Below, in pieces: positions 55,537 through 64,000 of a DNA stretch of 64,000 nucleotides. The stretch covers positions 45,791,958 through 45,855,957 of the forward strand of contig NC_084922.1 in the NCBI RefSeq assembly GCF_958298935.1, given 5' to 3'. A model generated the notes under the pieces. That model saw only the letters and a list, made by a program, of their open reading frames with translations. It did no database searches and had not been told where the DNA came from. Within the stretch, counting starts at the first letter, position 1, and the number at the start of each line of letters is the position of its first letter. Origin of the DNA: Phragmites australis. Taxonomy: Eukaryota; Streptophyta; Magnoliopsida; Poales; Poaceae. The position numbers and the translations under genes are program-made.

Positions 55537-58440
55537 AGCGTGATGATACAACAATCAATTGCCAAGAATTTCCCTTTATTAAGTGTGCTTTTTAAGTACA
55601 ACTCGGACTCTCGACATTTAATTAAAAAAAAATAAGATTATAAGAAAACATTTCACCATAAGACCCTAACCAATTAAGCTGTTCTTAATTTCGTGGGCAT
55701 GATAGTAACTTATCATATCATCATATGGTTTGACCGATCACTAGTACTGCTTCTACTACCGCGTAGCACAAGAATCTACCATACTGCCATTGAGTTTCAT
55801 AACAAAAGTCCTTCCAAGAACTTACCATACTATCATTGGGATCCCTACCAAGAATTTTAATATCACAATCAAATTTCATATATAAGTATTAGATTTTAGA
55901 GTACAAAAGATTACCAACTATTTATATATTACAAACCTGATCGAATGGCTAACAAAAAAGCACAGCAAAAAGCAAAGACCTAAAGCCACAAGCAGCTAGA
56001 GTACGAACGCGACTTCTAAGACTACTTTTCATCCTCGCCTTCACCTCTGGCGAAGTCAGCGTTGGCTTCCTCATATGAATAACAGCAAGAGTGAGTATGA
56101 AAGGTACTCAGCAAACCCTATACTACTTTAAGGTGTTGATAGATGTATATAGGGGTAATTCAAGGATAAAGGTTTACAGTTTAGTTTTAAATGTAAATCA
56201 GTTTATGCAAGTATTCAATTATATTATCTACTATTGACTTCAAAACAATTTGAATAGTTTCAAAACAAGCTCACAAAGCGATATCTGGGGGGTTTCGGTT
56301 CTAGAAGAGGCTACACCTCGCTTCACAGTCCCTATCATCACATCTAGTATACCTCTAGTACCACACAACTTTTAGCGGATTGAGTCAAGAACCTCATCAC
56401 ACAGACATCTAGTTCACACATTCACTCATCAAAACATATGCACGCAGAGTCTATTCAAGCGTGGTCATGCCTTTGCATGTCCATGACCTTGGGCACTACT
56501 ATTCGAATAGGTTTACACTCTGCAGAGGTGGTACAATGTACTCACGCCATATGCTCAGCCTCCAACAGTTGCAAGTGCAAGAGCGAATCATACGGAGACA
56601 CTCCAATCACCTTTCCTGTTAGGCTTTTCTACGAGATTTACACCCAAGTACTAGTGGTCTTGTACTGAACGCCAGGTTCCCTTTTTAAGTATTTACCGGT
56701 CTCTGCACGCTCAAACAGAGTGCCACATAGTCATTTGACTGCTCACTGCTCTCAGCCTCCTAGTATGATGCACAACTCAGTTCGGTGAAGGAGAAGTCAA
56801 GTCATGCCCATTCAGGACGTATGGTTGCACGGGGGTAGCTAAGCATGACTACGCAAGACTCAATCCTTAAGCGGCTAGTGTATGTATCTTCTGGCAATGA
56901 GCACCACAGTGGCGACTGAAGCCCCCATGAGCATCCTCATCCAGAGTACTACTCTACTTGCCCTCGCCAAACAATTTTCACCTATTTGTTTTACACATCT
57001 CCCACTATATCCTACATGACATCAAGGATTTCACAACCATCACAGAATGCGTAACCATCACGGGATTCGTAACCATCAAGGATCCATGGTATATAAGTTT
57101 AACATTGACAACAATAAATCTTATCTTTGAGTAGAGGTGTTTTAAAAGTGACGTTTCCGAGGAGACGTATTCAATTCTAAACATGCTACATATCAAGACA
57201 TCATCTGTCATTAATATAGATAACAACAGGTAATCCTAGGGTGATATATATTTTGGATAATAACCTTTATGGCATGGCAAGTGTTTAATAGGATTAACTA
57301 TTATAAGTAGTTTGTAAAACCACAATACATAGCAAATACGATATAAGTCCAGTTTTAGTTGATCGTGTAGATTAGTTAAAAATATAGGTTAAATATTATC
57401 AAGAAAGATAGGATTTGTCTTCTCCAAGATTTTCTTCAAAGTCTTGGTTATAGTCAGGATTTTCCTTACTCCTGACGCTTCCCGCGCAGCATTAGCAGAA
57501 TTCTGGTGGTTCTGCAATTGCGACTATGATTAGTAATGAGCTATACTAGAGAAGAACCAAATTAACACAAAATAGAAATCCAAATGATCCTTAATGGATA
57601 TCACACTGTGATAGATGGGCAGATCATGAATTTAAATGAATTTTAGTGAAAGAATCACCGAAATCGGATCCAGAACGAAGAAATTATCACTCCTAGAAGA
57701 TTTAATCTAAACTAAATCTAAAAAATTATGAAATTACACTATTCATAAGCGAGCGCGCCGACTGAACTGAGTGGCGAATGGGGGAACGACGACGAACAAT
57801 CACAACGGAGCCGTGCCAATGAGCTCGCCGAAAATGGGTTTCCGTTAGTGTTTCTCGACTAGATGCTAACGTTGGCTGCCTATGTGATACGGGGAACTCG
57901 GCTAAGGGCTTATCGACGATGGCCTGGGGCTGGAGCAGCACCAGACGGCAATCGGAGAGGGTTGAGGCGATGGTGAAGAATTAGATAGCACCTCCCCACA
58001 ATTTCATGTGGTCAACCTGCACAGAAAAGGGGCCTATAGCTCCCTAGGCTACTCAACACGAAGGCTGGACCACACACACAGGCATAAGCACTCCAGCGGC
58101 GAGCAATCGCACAGCGGCAGAGTAGAACATGGGGCTGCATGTGGCTACGTGACGATATGGTACCTAGGAGGGTTGCGAGGGACGGGAAGCTCACCGAGAT
58201 CAGAAATGGTGATGTACTATACGGCAGCTCGCGATACGTCAACGCGTTGGCGGCGAAGTGGCTCGACTCCCGACGCGTGCGAACTGTTGTCGGGCTCCTA
58301 GTCGATGGAGAGCGGCAAAGGGTCAGCGACGTCCTCCTGGTGCTCCTCGGCAGCTCGCGGGGGCAGAACTACGACGACGAGGTCGTAGCGACGGGAATGG
58401 CGGTGGAGGCGGCACTGTGGTGGTGGCGAAATGGGGAAAC

Positions 58441-58463
58441 AGAGAGAGAGAGAGAGAGAGAGA
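58441..58463 (+). repeat. (AG)n microsatellite
   Basis: Eleven uninterrupted AG units; read on the minus strand, a CT tract just downstream of the LTR TATA box. Confidence 0.97.
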
Positions 58464-58474
58464 CCGGGGCGCTC

Positions 58475-58482
58475 TATTTATA
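58475..58482 (-). promoter_or_regulatory. TATA box of the gypsy LTR
   Basis: TATAAATA on the minus strand, followed after a few bases by a GC-rich segment and the CT tract, as in retrotransposon LTR promoters. Confidence 0.6.
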
Positions 58483-59489
58483 GAGGAAGAGGGAGCAGTG
58501 AGGCGGTGCGGCACTCATGATATCATGCGGTTGTCGATGAGCAATGCTGTGATGAGGTGGCGAAGTGGTGCCCACCTCATTTCCTGTGGCATGGGTGCAC
58601 TACGCCGTCCATGCGTGTGCATGGGCGTGAAAGTCACGCAGCTACAAGCGCATGGGCAGCGGGTTGAGAGGGTAGAGAGAGAAGAGAGAGTGAGAGTGCG
58701 GAGAGGTGTCACGACGATATTTCCCGGGGAGGGAAGGGGCAGCTGTTGCTGTGGCATGAGATGTGATGCAGCGTTGCACTGGAGGAGGAATTAGAGGCGT
58801 GGGCAGGCGACCGATAGACGACACATGGATGGCCACGCGTGCGCGGGTGAGGGCGAGCGGAGGCTGACGAGCGCGCGGGTGAGGTGGGCCGGCGGCAAGA
58901 TCACGGCCCATCACGAGGGAAGGAAGAGGGGAAAGGGAAGGAAGGCTGGGCCCGCTGTCGTGGGCCCCGCAAGGGAGAGGGAAGGAGAGATTGAGCCCGT
59001 GAGAGAAAATGAAAAAAAAAGAAGGAATTTTGGGATGAATTCAAATGAGGTATTTGAATTTGGTTTTGACTTTGAGTTAAGATCAACTCAACGAACATAT
59101 TTGAACCTTGATTTGGATTTGAATTGAGATCTTTCGAAAAGGATTTAAATCCAATTTTATTTGAGCTGAGGAAAAACTAAGAGTAGATTTGAATTTGAGA
59201 GACATTCAATTTCAAATCTCCACACAAAGAACATAAACATGATTAACCAACACATATGACCCAATTTAAATCAGGGATTATTTTAGAAACAATTCTAGTG
59301 CATTTTGAAATACCTAGTCAACTTAATACATCTAATATATATGAGTATATACATAGTGGTATATATATATACATTCATAAACATATTTCCTTGATTTTGG
59401 TTAGCCTAATTAATCACAAAAAGTTTTAATTTGGAGCAAAATTCGTAATTAACTAATATGCTAAACTCAAGATGTTACACAAAGTTTTA

Positions 59490-61078
59490 GCATCCAGCAA
59501 GATGTCACGCGTCACTCGCCACCAAAAAACCCTGACCTTGGCACAACATGTAATTTCCACATTTTCTTCCACATCTCATCTTCACTCAATGAAGTTTCTG
59601 GTACTGCCCCTTCCTCTACAGCTGAACGCTCATTTTGAGTCATGAGAGCATGGTACGCCGACCTAACAGAGTAGATGTCATTCCTTTCATGTGCCCAAGC
59701 CACAAAATCCTCACCACATGTTCTTCTAAGAGGTATGTTAGTGATCGCACGTACATCTGGTGGTAGAAAGCGAGCATGCAGGACCTCAATGTTCTAGTTT
59801 TGTTTTATTCGAATCAATAAGATCAGATACCAACTCCGACCTAGTATCAGATATACGCCCCATTGAATGAAGTGTTGCAGAGTTTGGGATCCAACGGTCT
59901 TGCCAACAAGAAATGCTAGTGCCATCGCCAATTCTCTTCACCAGGCCCATTCCAGAGCTTGCTTCCTAGTGACAATGGCTCTCTAAGTAGTCGAAGCCAC
60001 CCTAGGGACCGACGCTTGCAAAAATGACAAGTTTGGGTAGTATCTGCCCTTCAAGACCCGAGAACATAGAGATTCCGAATCAGTTGTGAGGCGCCAAACT
60101 TGCTTCCCAAGCATTGCAATATTGAATTGCCGCAAGTCACGGAACCCCATCCCTCCCTTCGCTTTTGGCATTGTGAGCTTGTCCCAAGGTAACCAATGCA
60201 AGGATTGGCGATCCAAAGAGCTACTCCACCAATATTTTGCTATATAAGATCTTATCTTCTCTCATATTTTCTTGGTCAACTTAAAACATACCATGATGTA
60301 TGTAGGCATTGCCTATATAAGAGCCTTCAAGAGTACCACCTTAGATGCATAGGAAAACCTTTTTTTCACACCATCCCTGAATTCATGCTCTGGCCCTCTC
60401 AACAATGTGATAAAAAAACTTCACTCGTGAGACGGACAGCAACAGTAGGTAGCCCTAAATATTTTCTAGTGAAGGCTTCCACCGGGATCGTGATCATATT
60501 CTTCATGGCTTGCCATATCTCCTGGGTCGTATTCGGGGTAAAGAAGATAGTGCTTTTATCTATGTTAACTCCTTGCCTCGAACACTCACCATAGATACGC
60601 AAGATGTTGTTAAGTCTTTTAGCACTATCCGCATTTGCGTTGATGAACATCAAACTATCATCAGCAAACAGGATATGGGTTAGCCATGGGGATCTCGAAC
60701 ACACTCTTATTCCACGGTCAACATGACCAAGATTATTACTTTTCAAAAAGGTTGAGAACCCCTCCGTGCATAAAAGAAATAAGTATGGTGACATGGGGTC
60801 ACCTTGACACATCCCCTGTGAGGGAGAGAAGGCTGGTAAGAGCTTGCCATTCACTTTAATTGAGAAATGAACTGCAGTCACACACTTCATAACCAAGTGA
60901 GTCAAACGGGAACTGAAACCAAGTTTAAGTATGATTGCCTCCAAATAATGCCATTCCACACGATCATAAACTTTGATCATGTCTAGTTTGACCGCACACA
61001 ACCCCTTCTTGCCCTTCTTTTTTCTTTTCATAGCATGTATACTTTCATAGGCCACAAGGATATTGTCCATAGTAAGCC
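59490..61078 (-). mobile_element. LINE fragment (reverse transcriptase and part of zf-RVT)
   Basis: On the minus strand a frame from about 61078 to 60399 encodes TMDNILVAYESIHAMK, KLDMIKVYDRVEWHYLE, SPSQGMCQGDPMSPYLFLLC, the intact catalytic ILFADDSLMF, and YLGLPTVAV, the RT of an L1-type plant LINE. After a frame change come LPWDKLTMPKAKGGMGFRDLRQFNIAMLGKQ (60216-59983) and SVRSAYHALM-type zf-RVT sequence (59703-59512). It is from a different family from the LINE at 7112-10840, judging by the motif sequences. Both ends are missing: the right edge changes abruptly at 61079 and the left edge abuts the long gypsy LTR. Confidence 0.88.
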
Positions 61079-62399
61079 TTATATGAATATTACTAAATTT
61101 AAACACACAACAGATAACTTAAACAGAAATAATAACATAGAAATAAATATTGCATAATTACTAAAATAGATGTAAAATTCAAATTCTGGAGGTACTTCTA
61201 TACAAAAATAGAGCCATTAGATAATTTTTAAAACAACCAGAGGCCTAAATGCAAAAAAAATACAAAGCTTGCGCTTAATTAATAGAAACTCTAAGGGCTA
61301 AAAGTAAATTTTCAAAAAAAAATCTCTTTTATTTCCACCGATTTTTCTTCTTTTATTGGGTTGACCTACTAGCTTCGGGCCAGCCTAGCCCATTTGGCCC
61401 GCATGCCTCACATATATGGAGAAGCTAGGGTTTGTAAACCCTAGCTGCCTCCTAATCCCTTCAGAGTGGTGACTGGCGGCGCATGGTGCCCGTGCGAGGG
61501 CACTCGACTGCGTGGTGCGAGGAGGCCACGAGGACGGCGAGCGGCCGACTAGCTTCAAGCGACGATGCGGGAAGGCCATAGGCTTCCATGTCAGTGGTGT
61601 ACCCATACCCCCTTTTTCTCTTTTCTTCTTCAATCTGTGGCGGTGGCCTTCGAGCCATAGTGATCTGTGCAAGGTATGTCTGCCGGTTTGTGGCCGGTGG
61701 TGTGGTGCCGGTGCGACGAGCAACGATAGGGAGGTCGCTGGCTTACATGTCGGTGAGGTGATGTGCATCCCCTTTTTTTTTCTTTCGATCTATCTAGAGA
61801 GGTGGCTGCTGGTTCCCGGCCAGTGGCGTGGTGGTGGTTGCGGGCCCCACTCGATCATCTACTATCCATGGCAACACATCTGTATTACTACTCATGCTAC
61901 TACTCATGCGATTCACGCTATTGTTCATGTTATACATGCTACTGTTTGTGTGATTCACAGATCTATTTTGACGCAAAACAATAGCAGCAAGAAAAATGTA
62001 TTAGACCGATCTCGTATCTTTCAATTCTTGCGAACAGATTCGTGCCGCATAGGGCATATAAGCTAGACCATGACCTACCCGCTTGACGACGATGTTGATG
62101 CAATACAGATCGATCACAGACAAATTTATTCCGCTAGCTTGGTCTCCTACAGAGCTTCATGTTAATAACGTGTTAAAAAGCTACGGTTATCGGTGTAAGT
62201 ACACAGACCTCTCAAGAAATCAAACACACAAAGGAATGTAGCGGAATTTTTTTTATTCATCTGTGTTCTACTGTGAAAAATTATGTCCCATAAATATAGT
62301 GACAAAAATTGATCAAAAGATAAAATATAATCTTTCATAACATCAAAATAAACCCACCTACTACTATAAAGCTACATGTTTTCTAACCGGCTTAACAGT
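61079..62399. other. Repeat-like sequence, unassigned
   Basis: AT-rich (61080-61330), then GC-richer with short direct repeats such as atgtcggtg, then a stretch of catgctact-type repeats (61880-61960) and an AT-rich end. The segment cttcatgttaataacgtgtt near 62156 resembles copia leader sequence, but no LTR ends were defined. Confidence 0.35.
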
Positions 62400-63898
62400 A
62401 CACGGTGCACGGATGCACCCCACACCCCACCACGAGACAACCACCCACGGGCCCACCACCGTGCCCGTGTGGGGCGCGCTGGGCGGCAAAGCACAAAGGC
62501 CAAAAAAAACAGGAGCAGTGCACTCCCCGCTTTTCATGGCGTGAGCGCCGGGGCAAGGCAAGTAGCCGCTGCCCGCTGCCGCCACCTGACCCCACGACCC
62601 AACCCAACCCGACGCCGTCACAGACGCCCCACGACGGAACGGAAAGGTACGGTCAACCCACCCCACCCCACCACGGCAGGGTGGATAAACAACCCAAGCA
62701 CCCCGCCGTTCCCTTCCTCGCCCCACCTCTCCCGTCTCCGGTCTCCCCCTCGGCTCGCTTGTCCACCAGCACCCTCCCGCCTCCCCCTCCTCCACGCGTA
62801 CGCCGCGTGGCCTGGAAGAAACAGCACGAGGGACGCTTCGAGCTCGGGGCGGGCGCTCTGATCCGCGGCCCGTGTGTCCCGGGTGGAGTGGCAAGCGGCG
62901 CCGACTCGGCGGAATGTGAGTTCCTGTTTGACAAGCGCGGTGTTCTGTTCGGTTTTTATCTTCGCAGGTTTTGGGAGGTTTGGCCGGTCTGGGAGTGTGA
63001 GTGGCGAGTAGCGGAGTGTTGAAGCGGCGTCTTTGGGGCGCTCTTGGCCAGATCGATAGATCGTATGGTCTGATTCGGCGAATACGCGTGTTCTGCAGGG
63101 CAGATTTCGGGGAAGAATCCGAAGTCGCAGGCATCGTTGTAGAAGTCTTCGCTCCGTATGCTTTGCCGGTGACGTTGCGTGGTTGACGAGAGAAACTTTT
63201 CGATTTCTATGTTTGTGACTTTGTGCCTCTCATATTTTGCGTCAAAATTACTACCAACTTGCATGTCAGAAATAAGGGAAAATTCCTGCAAAAAAACAAA
63301 AAGAAAAAAGAATGGGCAAAATGAATCCTTTAAATCTGTAGGTTGGTATCGTTGGTTCTGTAAATCCCGAGATTTCCTTCTCGAAATACTATATCAGTTC
63401 TCGACAGTGCTTGACCAAAGCTTCCATGGGAGTTCGGAAGTTACATGTTCCTATGTTTAAATTAGTGCCTGGATTTCTTGGGTTTAAAGTGATGCTCCGT
63501 GCCTAATGTACGTGGGTTATGTAGTCAAGTCAAAACTCTCTGCTTGCATCCTGAGCAATGATGGATTTGGAATCCATTTTTGTTCCTAGTTAGGCCTACT
63601 TGGTTGTTATGATGTCTAGGTCGAATTAACCTGTCATTGTGATGATGTGATTGTATGTCAATCGAATCATTAAATCTTTTGTTTTCGCAGGGATAGCTTG
63701 TAGCGGCAATTGCTTTTGCATATACACTTTCCATTGCTGCTATCATTTCAAAGGAGGTACTGTAAGTTACTTGTTCATTGTTCATCTCGTATCAAGTGGA
63801 ATTGCTGAAAAGTAGTTAGTACCCTTGTTTGTTTTCCATCTGCAGGGCATAGTCCCTCGGACTTTGTATGCCTTATTATCTGGCACTGGCTTCCGTAG
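62400..63898 (+). other. Promoter, 5' leader exons and introns of the Tubby-like gene
   Basis: A GC-rich promoter/leader (62400-62915) ends at a donor GTGAGT (62916). Possible acceptors are ttcgcag (62967) and gttttcgcag (63690), followed by a short exon and a last acceptor ctgcag at about 63845 before the start codon. Several open frames of up to 256 codons on the minus strand in the GC-rich part are chance frames. Exon borders here are inferred from splice consensus only. Confidence 0.55.
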
Positions 63899-64000
63899 AT
63901 GTCATTTCGTAGCATAGTCCGTGATGTTAGGGATGGCTTCGGCAGCTTGTCAAGGCGGAGCTTTGAGGTGACCCTGGCAAGCATTTATGGCCTTACTGGA
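63899..64000 (+). CDS. Tubby-like F-box protein, N-terminus, cut by the window end
   Basis: The first 34 codons read [20 protein letters not shown] followed by [14 protein letters not shown], the characteristic start of plant Tubby-like proteins (TLPs). The rest, an F-box and the C-terminal Tubby phosphoinositide-binding domain, would lie to the right of the window. Plant TLPs sit at the plasma membrane through the Tubby domain and join SCF ubiquitin ligases through the F-box; several respond to abscisic acid and osmotic stress. The start codon is the first in frame after a plausible acceptor (ctgcag at about 63845) and matches the family start exactly. Confidence 0.9.
   Translation, partial: MSFRSIVRDVRDGFGSLSRRSFEVTLASIYGLTG

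Larger units (their letters stand above)
55640..59478 (-). mobile_element. Long Ty3/gypsy-type LTR, probably solo or truncated
   Basis: On the minus strand the sequence starts TGTAACATCTTGAGTTTAGC at 59478, the usual beginning of a class of long grass gypsy LTRs. About 1 kb inside is a TATA box (58482-58475) followed by a (CT)n leader tract, then a GC-rich transcribed-like part and a long AT-rich remainder with the gacttcgccagaggtgaagg-type segment near 56060. These are U3, R and U5 features in order. No element-coding sequence of its own adjoins. The left boundary is an estimate and no target duplication was identified. Confidence 0.6.

Noticed and set aside
62364..63134. 256-codon minus-strand open frame
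   Set aside because: Lies antisense to the GC-rich promoter and leader of the Tubby-like gene; low-complexity translation.

Overview
This is nuclear genomic DNA from a grass, most likely a panicoid such as sorghum, sugarcane, Miscanthus or maize. It has spliceosomal introns with GT-AG borders, very GC-rich first exons, and plant-type genes: actin with the three conserved coding intron positions, histone H3.1, cytosolic fructose-1,6-bisphosphatase and a Tubby-like F-box protein. It also carries dense grass-type transposon debris: Stowaway, PIF/Harbinger and hAT elements, Ty1/copia and Ty3/gypsy fragments, and LINEs. There is no prokaryotic, organellar or CRISPR content.

Layout. At 1-3.7 kb lies a decayed minus-strand Ty3/gypsy element (two LTR copies, gag, protease and the first part of reverse transcriptase). 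At 4.9-10.9 kb is retroelement sequence, mainly a 5'-truncated minus-strand LINE with a Stowaway MITE inside its 3' end. At 13.0-13.6 kb is an intronless ATL-type RING-H2 ubiquitin ligase gene. At 14.6-15.2 kb is a non-autonomous hAT element with an exact 8-bp target duplication. At 17.0-18.2 kb is a long inverted repeat with arms of about 430 bp. From 18.75 to 34.6 kb runs the gene-rich core, all on the plus strand: actin, (a deleted minus-strand copia element), histone H3.1, the R-SNARE YKT6 and cytosolic FBPase. At 36.6-37.4 kb is a Ds-like hAT element. At 40.2-42.9 kb, on the minus strand, sit two decayed gene copies that still have introns: a BolA-family gene and an LSm3 gene, each with visible disabling changes. 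From 43.7 to 61 kb the window is mostly nested transposon remains plus one gene fragment. At the right edge the 5' leader and first 34 codons of a Tubby-like F-box gene enter the window.

The intact genes are housekeeping genes of unrelated pathways (cytoskeleton, chromatin, vesicle fusion, sucrose synthesis, ubiquitination). They do not form a functional system; their order is best read as inherited synteny. From memory, and not checked here, the order actin - H3 - FBPase resembles the distal long arm of rice chromosome 1.

I found no convincing undescribed biological system. The observations most worth a second look are the long hairpin-forming inverted repeat at 17-18 kb, the tRNA-like segment inside the hAT element, the paired broken LSm3 and BolA genes, the duplicated promoter module of the H3 gene, the Ser/Gly insertion in the YKT6 longin domain, and a GC-AG intron in FBPase. 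Comparisons by eye are approximate, and boundaries of old repeats are estimates.
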